From positions 193,845,627 through 193,909,626 of the forward strand of contig NC_091120.1 in assembly GCF_040183065.1 (NCBI RefSeq): a stretch of DNA of 64,000 nucleotides. The letters are read 5' to 3'. The translations under genes were made by a program, and so were the position numbers. Numbering within the stretch: position 1 is the stretch's first letter; each line of letters opens with the position of its first letter. The notes beneath the pieces are model-generated. The model was not told the DNA's origin and ran no database searches. It saw nothing but the letters and a program-made list of their open reading frames with translations. Of the stretch, positions 1-11,490 are shown piece by piece. Source of the DNA: Periplaneta americana. Its lineage: Eukaryota; Arthropoda; Insecta; Blattodea; Blattidae.

Positions 1-95
1 GGGACTGGATTAATCTTGCTCAGGATAGGGATCGATGACAGGCTTATGTGAGGGCGGCAATGAACCTCCGGGTTCCTTAAAAGTAATTTGTAAGT
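1..95 (+). mobile_element. 3' end of a LINE (family K)
   Basis: This is the very 3' end of a non-LTR retrotransposon reverse-transcriptase ORF, truncated by the window edge. It encodes the terminal peptide ending AAMNLRVP followed by TAA and a TAAG-rich tail. The same end recurs at 8.3, 29.05, 34.66, 47.64 and 59.3 kb, so this is the most frequent LINE family here (called K below). The clade is not certain; the YGCETW and GRPRRRW motifs in longer copies suggest an RTE-like element. Confidence 0.85.
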
Positions 96-889
96 AATAA
101 TAAAATAATATATCAGCATTTTACGTATGTATTCAATGTGATGTATAGTCTACCCCTGGAGCTACACGTACTCTAGATTCAATACCACTGGTTTAGAAAA
201 TGAAGTGTATATTTTGTCTGTCACTAGTTATTACCAAAATCTCATTAGTTCAAATTATCAACCAAGTGTATATTATAAAATATAGGTGGGCCGTCATTTA
301 CCCGCGGACCACAAGCTGTGTAAACACTGCTGTATTCATTTTAACACCGTAACAATAACAAAGCATGGCTTTCAAGGAAAAACTGCGCGTACATTTCCTG
401 TGTTGTTTTTATGGCGTCATAGACAACTTAACCTCTCTGCTTGTCTGTTGAGTGTGAACTTAGGAATGTAATTTGATTGTATGGAACATGATTTTAATGT
501 TATGCCGGGGCATGTTCCGACACATTGCTTTGTAATCTAAACATGAAAGCTCTCCTGTTTGGAGGGCTCCCAGTTTGTGCTCGTCACGATGAGACAGGTT
601 TGTACTCTCCTCGGTTTACTCGCCACTTAGTGCTACTTGATTCCTGTTTACACTCACAAATACTTCTAAAATGGAATTTCCTTAAACATATAAACAGTTT
701 ATTTTCACGTCCAGCAGAAGCATTTTTTAATTTACTCTAAGAACTCCTTTACAACATGTGGATAGAAACTTGGTTGTATATTTCGGGTTTTAACGCATAT
801 CTACGTCTTTATCTTCGCTAGGTTGGGAGTGGTAACTGATAACCTGAGAATTGATTGTCACGTAAATATGCAACCTCCCATTAGTTCCA
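96..889. other. No recognisable gene
   Basis: AT-rich DNA with only short open frames of no recognisable similarity. No terminal repeats or RNA genes were seen. Confidence 0.5.
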
Positions 890-1635
890 TGTATACCCCT
901 TTTCTCTTTCATTCCACATGTTCGGCTTTCATTTCCCTAGTTCTTTTTTGTTTTCTCTTTTCTCTTTGTATTCTCCTTGTAATTTTATTGTTCTCATTAC
1001 GTTATCATTGTTATTCTTGTAATAGTCTGGTTACAGTTGTATTCCCCTGTGTCTCATTCTATTCCCCTTGGTCTCCTTGTGTTCCCCTTGTTCTCATTGT
1101 ATCCCTTATTCTCTTTGTCTTTGCTTTGTTCTCTTTGTATTTTCCTCATTCTCCCTGTACTCTCCTATTTCTTCTTGTATATTTTCCTAGTTTTCTACCT
1201 GTATTCCTCCTATTCTACTTCCAGTTTATTCCTGGAATATGCGTAAAACCTATATTCCTTCCAGTTTTTCTCTTCTATTCCCTGTCTTCTCCTTACATTT
1301 CCCCCTTTCCTCTTTGTAGTACCCTTGTTCTCCTTGTATTCCTCTTGTTCTTCCTATGTCCCATTCGTTCTCCCTGTATTTTAACCCTTATTCGTCTTCT
1401 AAGTATTCCCAGTTTTTCTCTTGTATTTTCAGTCTTCTCTTTGTATTTTTGCCCCTTTCCTTTTTGTAGTACCCTTGTTCTCCTTGTATTCCTCCCTTTC
1501 CTCTTTGTATTCCTCTTGTTCTATTTTGCATTTTCCTCATTCTACTTGTATTTCTTTCTTTATTCTTCTATTCTCAGTTTTCCTCTTGTGTTTCCAGTCT
1601 TCTCCTTCTATTCCCCTTTTCCTCTTTGTGTTCAG
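890..1635 (+). repeat. Degenerate polypyrimidine minisatellite
   Basis: About 750 bp of C/T-rich sequence is built from degenerate units such as TTCTCCTTGTATTCCCCTTG, roughly 18-30 bp long. It gives overlapping 274-, 103- and 69-residue open frames rich in Phe, Leu, Ser, Val and Cys. These are low-complexity artefacts of the repeat, not proteins. Confidence 0.8.
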
Positions 1636-1638
1636 AAA

Positions 1639-2253
1639 GAAGAATAGTAATATACGTTACAAGAGCGGTATGTTGACGTTTTCATGGTCGAGGAAAAGAT
1701 TGAAAAAGCGAAACGTAGTTGAGCTTTTTTAATTTCCGAGAACATGCCGTGATATACGTCTGTCTTTCCCCCCCCCCCCCCCAGTCTATAAATGCGAACT
1801 TAAAACAAACGGTAAGGTTATGTAATGATTTATTTTTCATTTTAATATTTTAACAATATTATTTATATAACATATTGCAGTAATAACATCGGCATCTGGA
1901 ATCTTGTTGATTTTTTCACGGCTTCCTTAATGTTACTTGTATCAGGAATGCAATAAGTTTCGTGGAGTAGTAGACTTTACTGAATTTTTGCAAATATTTA
2001 AAAACAATAATTAACATTGCAATTTAGGTGAAATTGCAGTGGTAAGTTTCCAATTTATAATTATTACTATGTTAAACGTCTCTAAAAATAATATGTTGAA
2101 AGCCTAAAGCAGTAAAATGAATGTCGCGCTTAAGCGGTAAGAAGAGGGAAATTGTTATGTGTGTTACATTGGGAATACTGAATGTGGTATTTCACACTTA
2201 CCGCGTATTGGTTCTGTGTGGAAAACAAGCAAATACGCACGATCTCGCACAAA
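1639..2253 (+). mobile_element. Partial copy of the right end of the 23.5-28.3 kb Harbinger element
   Basis: The sequence is nearly identical to 27208-28293 but lacks two blocks: about 200 bp near 1753, and the 274-bp mitochondrial insert found at 27637-27910. It stops about 40 bp short of the terminal inverted repeat. A run of 15 C occurs at 1768-1783 where the other copy has T/C. Because it preserves the uninterrupted join ATATAACA/TATTGCAG (near 1868-1883), it is the empty-site reference for the mitochondrial insertion. Confidence 0.85.
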
Positions 2254-3149
2254 AGTATTTTACTAACAACTTAAAATTATTGTAACTCTGAAAATATTGA
2301 GATTAGGACAAATGTTTATATGACATTTTTTGCTCAGAATGTCTTCGGAAATAAGCTCCGTAAGGGACGGTAAATCGTCGTGAATCACTTTGTATAAAAC
2401 ACTTGTAATGTTGTGATGGTAGGCGTGCCAGTAGCATCTGAACCTCTGGTTGATGACACCACCACAGAACTGGATTTAATACTTCCTCGTGCGACCTCAA
2501 TTGCCTACCCCAAGAGCTTTCCTATTGGCAACCGCAAATGCAAGTCATTATGACTCCATCTCTTTTGTCTAAAACCTTCTTAGAATGCTTACGTTTTTTT
2601 GCTTTGCCTCTTAGTTCTGACATAAAGGATCTGAACTAGTCCCGGATTTCAGTACATTAACGATTCGTGTTTTTGGAGATAAAGCAATTGATAATAGAAA
2701 ATGTCTGTATGTTTTACAGTTAAATTAATACTCAACATCCTTTTCCTGATCAAAGTGACACGTGCTGCCTACGCATTGGGAATTCCGCCTGTTCATTTGT
2801 TTATTTTTACTTTTGATTGAATTTTAGCGGATGTATGTTAATCTATATTCTATTATAGCATGGATATTTCTTCATTAATATTGTGGAGTCATGTATTAAC
2901 TTAGGCCCGGCATTCTGCTTACATCACCTTACGGGAGTCCTACTCTGTGTTTGTTGTAGCTTGAAAAAGACCTCAAAATTTGAGCTTACTCCTCTAAAAG
3001 TGTGGAAAATGCCAATATAATGAAGTAGCCTTTGTTACTTTATGGTAAAAGAATGTTGCTCTGTAAGCATTATTGTTACAGAGAACATAATATGAACGAC
3101 AGTTATTGCATAAACTAACTCATAGTACCCGACGTTGCTCGGTTTTTAT
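2254..3149. other. No recognisable gene
   Basis: AT-rich sequence with short meaningless open frames. Near 3119-3145 the minus strand resembles a Helitron 3' hairpin but lacks the CTAG end, so it is not called. Confidence 0.4.
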
Positions 3150-4749
3150 GTTTTGCTTAAAAATAAGGAAGTTGGGACGGAAATGGTTGGAAAGAGATTA
3201 GAGACGAGGAAGGAAAGAAAAAATAAACGCAAGGAAATGGAGGGAGAGAAAATTAGGAAAAAGATGTGATGGAAGAGGAGGTAAAATGAGAAAGGAAGGA
3301 AGAAAAAGGGAAGAAGGCGAGGAGCAAAGAGAAATGTAAAATAGCAAAAAGAAAGGAAAGAAAGCTGATGAAAAGGAAAACTTAAAAAGTGATAGAAATC
3401 CAAAGAAAAGGGAAAGAAGCAAATGTAAATTAATGTGAGCACGGAATTGGAGGAGAAAGAGAAGGAAGCGGAGGAGAAGGAGGACAGGGAGGAAGAGGGA
3501 GAGGAGAAGGAGGAGGGGCAGGATAAGGAGGAGGAAGAGGAAACGGAGGAATAGAAGGAGGAGAAGAAGGGGAAGGAGGAGGAGGTGGAGTAGAAGAAGG
3601 TGGAGGAGAAAGAGGAGGAGAAGGAGGGAATAGAAGGAGAAATGGGGGAGGATAAGGAGATGGGGAGAAGGAGGAGAAGTAGAAGGAAGAGGAGAATGAG
3701 GAGGAAGGGAAGGAGGAGAAGAAAGAGGAAGTGGAGTAGAAGGAGGAGGAGAAGAAGGTGGAGGAGGAATAGGGGAAGAGAAGAATAAGGAGATGGAGAA
3801 GGAAAGGGAAGAAGAAGGGGCAGAAGGAGGAGGAGAAAGAGAAGAATAGGGTAGAAGGATATGGTGGAGTATAAAGATATGGGGAGAAGATAGAGGAGAA
3901 GGAGATGGAGAGGAGGAGATTGAGGAGAAGGAGAAGGAAGGGGAGAATTAGGAGAAAGAGGAGGGGAAAGGAGGAGGAAGAGGAGAAGGAGGAGGAGAAA
4001 AGTAGGAGGAGGAGATGGAGGAAGAGGAGGAGGAGGAAGAGGAGGAGAAGGAGAAAGAGGAGGAGAAGGAGGAAGAGGAGGAGAAGGAGGAAGAGGAGGA
4101 GAAGGAGAAGGAGGAATAAGAGGAGGAAAAGGAGGAAGAAGAGGAGGAGAAGGAGGAAGAAGAGGAGGGGAAGGAAGAAGAGGAGGAGAAGGATGAAGAG
4201 GAGGAGAAGGAGGAAGAGGAGGAGAAGGAGGAAGAGAAGGAGGAAGAGGAGGAGAAGGAGGAAGAGTAGGAGAAGGAGGAAGAGGAGGAGAAGGAAGAGG
4301 AGGAGGAAGAGTAGGAGAAAGAGGAAGAGGAGGAGAAGGAGGAAGAGGAGGAGAAGGAGGAAGAGGAGGAGACGGAGGAAGAGGAGGAGAAGGAGGAAGA
4401 GGAGAAGGAGGAAGAGGAGAAGGAGGAAGAGGAGGAGAAGGAGGAATAAGAGGAGGAAAAGGAGGAAGAAGAGGAGGAGAAGGAGGAAGAAGAGGAGGAG
4501 AAGGAGGAAGAAGAGGAGGGGAAGGAAGAAGAGGAGGAGAAGAAGGAAGATGAGGAGAAGGAGGAAGAGGAGGAGAAGGAGGAAGAGTAGGAGAAGGAGG
4601 AAGAGGAGGAGGAGGAGGAAGAGGAGGAGGAAGAGTAGGAGGAGAAGGAGGAAGAGGAGGAGAAGGAGGAAGAAGAGGAGGGGAAGAGGAGGAAGAGGAA
4701 GAGTAGGAGAAGGAGTAAGAAGAGGAGGGGAAGGAGGAAGAGGAGGGGA

Positions 4750-4780
<31 letters not shown>

Positions 4781-4985
4781 GAAGGAGGAAGAGGAGGAGA
4801 AGGAGGAAGAGGAGAATTAGGAAGAGTATGAGAAGGAGGAAGAGTATGAGAAGGAGGAAGAGGAGAAGGAGGAAGAAGAGGAGGGGAAGAGGAGGAGGAG
4901 AAGGAGGAAGAGGAGGAAGAGGAGAAGGAGGAAGAGGAGGAGAAGGAGGAAGAGGAGGGGGAGGATAAGGTGGAAGAGTAGGAGA

Positions 4986-5016
<31 letters not shown>

Positions 5017-5275
5017 GAAGGAGGAAGAGGAGGAGAAGGAGGAAGAGGAGGAGGAGAAAGAGGAGGAGGAGGAAGAGGAGAAGGAGGAAGAGAAGGAGAA
5101 GGCGGATAAGGAGAAGAAGGCGGATAAGGAGAAGAAAGAGGAGAGGGTGGAGGAGAATGAGAACGAGGAGAAGGGTGTAAGGAGTGGGTGAAGGAGGAGG
5201 AGAAGGAGAAGGAGAAGGACGAGGAATAGAAAGGAAAGGAAAATAAAAGTAATAAGTTGGGTAGAGGCTAAAGAA
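3150..5275 (+). repeat. 2.1-kb polypurine tract (GGA/GAA)n
   Basis: The + strand is almost pure purine for about 2.1 kb. It is built from GGAGAAGGAGGAAGAGGA-type units, with longer blocks repeated inside (for example 4100-4180 resembles 4435-4530). The 625-residue minus frame (Ser/Leu/Phe/Pro) and the 308-residue plus frame (Arg/Lys) come from the repeat and have no protein-like composition. Such mirror-like purine tracts can adopt triplex (H-DNA) structures, a general property and not something shown here. Confidence 0.9.
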
Positions 5276-5599
5276 AGAAAAGGCGCAAATAGTGATTTCC
5301 CGGACAATTGTCTTTATTTTACGGGAAATTTTTCTTTCTAACTAAATTGTTGCTTTCTTCGCTCTCTTCCTTACAACTATGAAACTTAGCAAATTCAAGA
5401 AGCTAAAAATTGCTTAATAAGGAGAACATTTTCAGGAAAATTTATAATCATATCAGTACAATTATAAAACTTAGGAAAATGAGGAATGTGAAAGAAACTG
5501 CTTAATGAGGGGAAAATTTATAATCATATGATAACGATTGAAAATCTTAGCAACGTGCACGAATGTCATTTTGTGTAATGATACTTTAGAAAATAACCT

Positions 5600-5655
<56 letters not shown>

Positions 5656-6330
5656 CTGTCTTACAAGAAACTAGATGGAAACTATTCTAGGTGCATTCAA
5701 TAGCCAAAAGCTCCATCATTCAGCACAAAAAAAATTCAAAAAGCTATGTTCGTAAGAACCAAATCTATGCCGGGTGTGCTTTCAGGCAATAATTGTTTTC
5801 TCATTTTTCACACACCTTAACAACCATCTCCCCTTAACGATAGCAGAGTATGAGAGTGGTGAGAGTAAACAGAAGTAAAGGCAGAGGTAAGTAGAGTTGA
5901 GATCAGGACAGGAGAGAGTGAGCGTTTGAAAGAAGATTCGCTTCTGAGTGGAGGTGCTGGTCCTCAGAATACTTGTGCCGTGTCTCATAGTTCATGAACC
6001 CGAGCCCCGCGCGGCTCCGTACAAATGAAATGATTTATGCCATGTGGCCGAGAGGTAATTAGCATGATCCGTGTAATAACTCTTACAGTTAGAGCCCCCC
6101 GGGTCGGCCCCACCCGACTGCTGACGTTGGACACTTGTGCGAGCCCACACTGCCGAACCAACAATACCAATTTTTCCAATGCGGTCCCTATAGATAACGT
6201 TTTACTGTCCAAAAATCTACACGTAGCAAAGCAACCTCAATACATTTTATTTTGAACTATTAGCTTATCGGAGATTGTTGTACCTTTAAACACTTTTCAC
6301 ATTTTATTATTTTTTTTTTAATTTTGGGAA
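5276..6330. other. No gene; includes a diverged tandem duplication
   Basis: A roughly 70-bp segment is repeated imperfectly at about 5385-5460 and 5468-5540 (shared words TTTATAATCATAT and CTTAATRAGG). The rest, including a GC-richer stretch at 6000-6130, has no recognisable coding content. Confidence 0.45.
5608..5652. repeat. (AT)n microsatellite
   Basis: About 45 bp of uninterrupted TA repeats. Confidence 0.95.
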
Positions 6331-6371
6331 ATGAAGTTTATTACCATAAAATTTACTTTGTTATACGTTAA

Positions 6372-6975
6372 CGGTCTTACTAATAAAAACTCTATATACA
6401 GACGTTTAACTGTCTTATACTTATACAATGAGTAGCTCGTTTATACGTCGTGTGTAAATTCCTTACTAATAATCACTACATACGTCGTGTATAACAGTAC
6501 TACTATTACACAGCTACGTCATAGTTTCGTCATTACTTCGTTACGAAAAGTAATAGAATATCTGAGGTTCTCTATTGCATTCGGTAGAGCGCTCTAGTGT
6601 TGCATGTTAAGTATCGATAGTACAACTGGCTCTAATCGATTACCACACTACATTTTTGGTCAGAGAGTACAAGCTACAGCAATATTATTCTAATAATTCT
6701 ATGATCTTTGGTTTGTTCTTCTTTGGTTACAAGGCATCCATCATCATAAAATGACAGTCGATACGAACAGCTGTCAGAGGGGCGGCCATTTTTTCTCTAT
6801 ATAAAACGCTTAAACAAGGGGTTTCGTGTATATAACTACTGCAAAGCAATTCCCATTGTATAGTTACAGCCTGTTTATACGTCCATAGCTTATTCACGGT
6901 TTATTAGTAACGTTTTCTGTCTCAACTCTGCATAAGTCTCGTATAAAAACTATACACGGTTTATTAGTAAGACTG
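6372..6975 (+). mobile_element. Harbinger-type MITE, copy 1
   Basis: A 604-bp non-autonomous element starting CGGTCTTACTAATAAA and ending with the near-complement TTTATTAGTAAGACTG, flanked by TAA on both sides. It interrupts the PLE-C left arm. The uninterrupted other arm reads through this point as CGTTAAAAGTG, which confirms the ends and the 3-bp duplication. A second copy lies inverted at 17072-17652. TWA duplications are typical of PIF/Harbinger. Confidence 0.85.
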
Positions 6976-7034
6976 TAAAAGTGTTAAAATTGTTAAAAAA
7001 GGTATATACCTTCGACAGACGGCCCGTTTCGACG

Positions 7035-7637
7035 CTATGTGTCGTCGTCCTCAGTGTCTCTTGAACCACTGGTGATCTTGACTCTGCGATGTGCAGTTGT
7101 CGATGGTAGGGGTGGGGGTGTGTTGCTCCTATGGTGGGGGTTGGCTGTTTGTATGTTATGATTTATCACGACGTCAAATAATGTGTACGTATCGAACTGC
7201 AATTGTGTGTTAAGTATATATTGTGGGTATGCTATTGTATTCTTATATATTTCGTACTGTTCTAGGATGTTTAACTGTGAACTTTTTGGTGTGATGTGTA
7301 AAATTTCCATATCTGTTTCTATATTATTGTAGTCATGATTATTGTTGATAATGTGATCTGCATAATTTGATGTGATGTAGGGTTTGGTTATGGCTTTAAT
7401 ATGTTCATTATATCTTGTGTGAAAAGATCTTCCTGTCTGTCCTATGTAAAAATGTGGGCAACTATTGCATTTTAATTTGTAAACTCCAGTTGAATTATAT
7501 TTATTTGAATGTTTAATGTGGTTATTTAAGTATTTCTGTGTTGTATTGTTTGTTTTGTATGCAATTTTGTACTTTAGTTTTCTGAATGAAGTTGCAATTT
7601 TGTGGGTATTGGTATTGTGATATGTTAGCATACCCAC
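7035..7637 (-). CDS. PLE GIY-YIG endonuclease domain (5'-truncated ORF)
   Basis: A 200-residue open frame. The first few residues come from the inverted-arm junction. The element-derived part starts near THKIATSFRKLKYKIAYKTN, the C-terminal linker after the reverse transcriptase. The GIY-YIG core follows at about residues 50-100: GVYKLKCN, then FYIGQTGRSFHTRYNEH with the conserved Arg/His region. A conserved C-terminal tail (LNILEQYEIYKN) precedes a low-complexity end. In the family this nuclease nicks the target for reverse transcription. The RT domain is missing, so the copy cannot move by itself. Homologous fragments occur at 20.1, 36.5 and 40.0 kb. Confidence 0.85.
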   Translation of the reverse strand: MGMLTYHNTNTHKIATSFRKLKYKIAYKTNNTTQKYLNNHIKHSNKYNSTGVYKLKCNSCPHFYIGQTGRSFHTRYNEHIKAITKPYITSNYADHIINNNHDYNNIETDMEILHITPKSSQLNILEQYEIYKNTIAYPQYILNTQLQFDTYTLFDVVINHNIQTANPHHRSNTPPPLPSTTAHRRVKITSGSRDTEDDDT

Positions 7638-8040
7638 AACATATACTTAACACACAACTGCAGTTCTATACGCACACATTATCTGACGTCATAATAAATT
7701 ATAACATACAAACAGCCAACCCCCACCATAGGAGCAACACACCCCCACCCCTACCATCGACAACTGCACATCGCAGAGTCAAGATCACCAGTGGTTCAAG
7801 AGACACTGAGGACGACGACACATAGCGTCGAAAAGGGCCATCTGTCGAAGGTGTATACCTTTTTTAACAATTTTAACACTTTTAACGTATAACAAAGTAA
7901 ATTTTATGTTTTTAACAAAGTGTTAACGAGAACTTCAATCAATGAAGTTTATTAAATGAAAGAATGCTTGAAATAGTTATTGAAGATTCATTTACAACTT
8001 CCTGTATGTATTTTCCTGTTTTACAGATCTATTAAGGATG

Positions 8041-8365
8041 AAAATTACACAACGGAGAGCTTCACGCATTGTATTCTTCACCTGACATAATTAAGAACAT
8101 AAAATCCAGACGTTTGAAATGGGCAGGACATGTAGCACGTATGGGCGAATCCAGAAATGCATATAGAGTGTTAGTTGGGAGTCCGGAGGGAAAGAGACCT
8201 TTGGGGAGGCCGAGACGTAGGTGGGAAGATAATATTAAAATGGATTTGAGGGAGGTGGGATATGATGGTAGAGACTGGGTTAATCTTGCTCAGGATAGGG
8301 ACCAATGGCGGGCTTATGTGAGGGCGGCAATGAACCTCCGGGTTCCTTAAAAGCCAGTAAGTAAG
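8041..8365 (+). mobile_element. 5'-truncated LINE-K insertion with TSD
   Basis: This 325-bp copy is flanked by an 11-bp duplication, TATTAAGGATG, at 8030-8040 and 8366-8376. It holds an open frame (8069-8350) for the RT C-terminal region: ALYSSPDIIKN, RRLKWAGHVARMGESRNAYR, GKRPLGRPRRRWEDNIKMDL and the AAMNLRVP end. The tail is AAAAGCCAGTAAGTAAG. The frame is intact, so the insertion is comparatively young. Confidence 0.9.
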
Positions 8366-8376
8366 TATTAAGGATG

Positions 8377-8888
8377 GACGAAATAAAATGAAGGAATATG
8401 TAATATGTTCAAAGGTACAACAGGTTCATGTACCTTGGAAATACCCTCTTGTAAGTTCGAACACATGGAATATAGGTGGGAATATATCTGTAAAAACTGA
8501 CAATCATATTTAAAATGTATTTGCCATCATAAACCGGAGCAGGCTTCTCTGATTGAGATTTTATTTCCTGGAGGAACAATAACTGCTTCAAAAGCTTTCT
8601 TCAGGGCATCCGGATCAATTGGGGGCCTCTTAACTCCAGACTTAGTTCGTGACAAGATCTTAAAATAAAATGAAAACAAAAACCGATAGTATCGTATAGT
8701 TTGGAACATATTCCATGGTACAAGATGTTTTGTGTTCAAAGGTACAAGAGGGTGCACTTTTAAACAAATATGGCTCCCAAAACTAGAGATTCGAATAAAC
8801 CATGGAAATTAAAATATGTTATTACTCACCAGATGATAGGGAACACACCGTACTTGAAAGATATTAACAAATACAATCTTGTTTTGGG
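8377..8888. other. No recognisable gene
   Basis: AT-rich; two short minus frames show no recognisable domain. Confidence 0.45.
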
Positions 8889-8891
8889 TTA

Positions 8892-9908
8892 GGCCCGTAA
8901 CACACTTGCAGAGTTTTCGCTAGCGAGAAATGTGTTGCGAGAAAATGCAAAGATTGATAACATGGATTCACACACTGGAAGAGATTCTCGTTCGAGGCAA
9001 AAACCTCGCGCGAGTTTCTCGCTGGAATCGGTAGCTCAGCGAATTTTCTTGACACATTTATCAAAGATGTTTGACATTTATACTCTTTGTGACGATTAAA
9101 TGTAGAAAAAGATATCACAGGTGGCGATGAATTGTATTGTTTTTATTTGAAAATGAGGAAAGATGGCTGATAATTGCAGTCAGAAACTTATCGAACTTGT
9201 ACGATGTCACCCGTAGGCCTATTTATATGATACACGGGATGAAACCTATAAAAACACGAAACTTCAAGAAGAAATCTCGAAACAGATATCAGATTATCTG
9301 AGAATAAATATGGCTATATTTTATTGTGATGAGATTTAATAGTATTAATTAAACATTTGAATAATGTATCTATATGTTTTAACAGTTTACATAATTTTAA
9401 TCAGAACATAGCAAAGAATCCCCTATCATATCATGAATGGCAAAAAACTGTGTTCCATTCAACCTGAAATAACGCCTAAACCTATCGTCATTCAAATCGA
9501 AACCAGTGTCCAAAACTCGCCCTTATTTTCGTAAGATACAATGTGACTTTCAGATATTTCTGGCTTTAATTTTAGGCCTACTTTTTCTTTTCATTAACAA
9601 AATATGTTCATGTAACTCCATTTCCTCATCACCTGAATACTCAGATTCAACATAGCGTTCGTACGTAATTTGTAAAGTACGACAATATACTTACAGGTTA
9701 TATATTTAAGTACGACAATATACGTAAATACATAACCTATAATATTTTCCCCAACGAGTGATTATTATAATCAGAAAAATGCTTTCTGCATGAAGGCAGT
9801 GCATAGATGATCATAGCGAGGTGTGACAAGTGTGTGGAGGAAGGCTCTTCGCCTCTTTCTCGCAACACATTTCTCGCTAGCGAAAACTCTTCAAGTGCGT
9901 TACGGGCC
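8892..9908 (+). mobile_element. Harbinger-type MITE family G, copy 1
   Basis: A 1017-bp element with long terminal inverted repeats beginning GGCCCGTAACACACTTG and running about 55 bp through TTTTCGCTAGCGAGAAATGTG. It is flanked by TTA at 8889-8891 and 9909-9911. The interior does not encode a transposase. A second copy (41631-42665) is in the opposite orientation. TIRs starting GGCC with TTA duplications fit PIF/Harbinger. Confidence 0.88.
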
Positions 9909-9911
9909 TTA

Positions 9912-10435
9912 GAAAGCATATATCAATGAACGAAATGTTTACCTTTGGTACTAAAAAACTTATTTTGCTCACGGAACTCACACTTTGCAGGAAATCAAAC
10001 TGAAACTACGACCAGAGCCACTTAGCGGCTTTCTGTACAATCTACTTCAGTTTGAGTCCTCTAGGTAGCAGCAAGAATTAAAAAACAAAAAATGTTAAAA
10101 GGTACACTATGCTAAAGGTACAACAGTCTCCCCTACACATAAATGCCCAGTGACATAACAAGAGATATTGATGTAGAGGATGGAAATAATATAAGCTGGC
10201 AGATTGAATGGAGCAATAGAATGCATTAACGTAAATAAAAAAAAACTCGTCGTGCGTTTTGTAAGTAAGTGCCTGGTTAATTAGAAAATTATGCTGAAGT
10301 TCTGCTTAATTTGGCAACAGCGCGTCGTAGGCTCACGTAAGAAAGCACACACGTACTCGGTCTGAACAGCTGAGTTCCATCCCTTAGCTATTCTAATACT
10401 TCCTAATGGCAGGAATTAACGATACGTTTTAATGT
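9912..10435. other. No recognisable gene
   Basis: Nothing beyond short chance frames was seen. Confidence 0.45.
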
Positions 10436-11055
10436 TTTTATGCTCGACCATGCCGAAATGTAGTAATTATACACCTGGTAGTAGCCCTTTAATGCACCTC
10501 ATTAAAGTACACCTATTCATTATAATTCAGTTGTTCAGCCAATGATAAATCACCATTGTACCATTATGAAACCGCAAGTATCGATTATTGTCGGATATGC
10601 AATCGAAAGACAATTTGCGAAAAGTCACGGAGGCTGGAAATCCAATACTGTCACAGAAGGTTATGTTCTGTTACTATAATAATTAGCGTTTATTGTAAAT
10701 AATATTCAAATAAATTAATTTGTCATCTCGTTTTTCAATTCTAAATCAATTTCCAGGTTATATCAAGACTAATCTTCATGTTATTCTCTAGATTATATCA
10801 AGGTCAATCACATTCGTGCCTCGGAAAAAATCAATACCTTCGCGTTTGCGCACATCTCACAATTTAGGTCAGTTCCGCTCCTCACTTACATAACCATAAC
10901 ATTAATACTTATGAATAATTTCAAGTTAGAAATATGGTCGAGCATAAAAAGTCGTATGAAACTTGCCTATAATGGTAATTAAGACGCTCGTATGAAAAAC
11001 ATACTCGCGTCTTAATTACTACCATTATAGGCTCGTTGCATAATGTACTATTATT
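10436..11055 (+). mobile_element. Dispersed repeat with two internal inverted repeats, copy 1
   Basis: The block 10436-10950 is bounded by the inverted pair TTTTTATGCTCGACCAT and ATGGTCGAGCATAAAAA. It is followed by a roughly 95-bp palindrome (CCTATAATGGTAATTAAGAC paired with its complement near 11030), ending GGCTCGTTGCATAATGTAC. The whole unit recurs inverted at 30151-30812. No coding capacity was seen. It is probably a non-autonomous DNA element; superfamily not assigned. Confidence 0.7.
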
Positions 11056-11490
11056 TAATTTGCAAGAAAACCGTACATTTAATTGAAAAACTGTAAAGGG
11101 ATAAATCATTCCCTATCCTTTCTGTAATGACAAGAGTAAAAATCGGAATCGTACTGATAATACTTATTGAATATAACAGTGTTAGAAAATGTTTTTCTAC
11201 GAAAAATATTCATTTGGGATTAATATGGTACTAACATTTTTTGTGTTGTATTCTATTCAAGGAATAAGCTGATAAAATCTGCACAGTTATATTACTTTCA
11301 TCCTGTATACAGGTTGATTCATAAGTCACTGTATATTTTCAAAACTGCAAGTACAATATATTTTACACTGTAAATTTTGAGCAATATTATTCCAAAGCTT
11401 TCAACTTCGTGTTACTCAAACATTTTGGAGTAATTTACTATATGTGGATTTTTACTTCAACAAAAACGTATTCACATCAAAGGCTACTCA
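11056..11490. other. No recognisable gene
   Basis: AT-rich; nothing recognised. Confidence 0.45.

Larger units (their letters stand above)
6344..7941 (-). mobile_element. Penelope-like element PLE-C with inverted arms and a nested MITE
   Basis: A PLE copy bounded by a 13-bp TSD, ATGAAGTTTATTA, at 6331-6343 and 7942-7954. The GIY-YIG endonuclease ORF on the minus strand (7035-7637) is bracketed by inverted copies of the element's 3' end. The left arm is 6344-7270, interrupted by a 604-bp MITE; the right arm is about 7620-7906. Subtracting the MITE, the arms match through CATAAAATTTACTTTGTTAT and the GTTCAAGAGACACTGAGGAC block. Copy age is moderate: the endonuclease frame is still open. Confidence 0.85.

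Noticed and set aside
823..1732. 274- and 103-residue frames
   Set aside because: Low-complexity translation of a polypyrimidine repeat.
3119..3145. Helitron 3' end on the minus strand (ACCGAGCAACGTCGGGTAC)
   Set aside because: Resembles a Helitron hairpin but the CTAG terminus is absent and no 5' end was found.
3430..5307. 625-residue Ser/Leu/Pro open frame on the minus strand, and the 308-residue Arg/Lys frame on the plus strand
   Set aside because: Both are readings of the (GGA/GAA) repeat; no start context, domain or codon structure.
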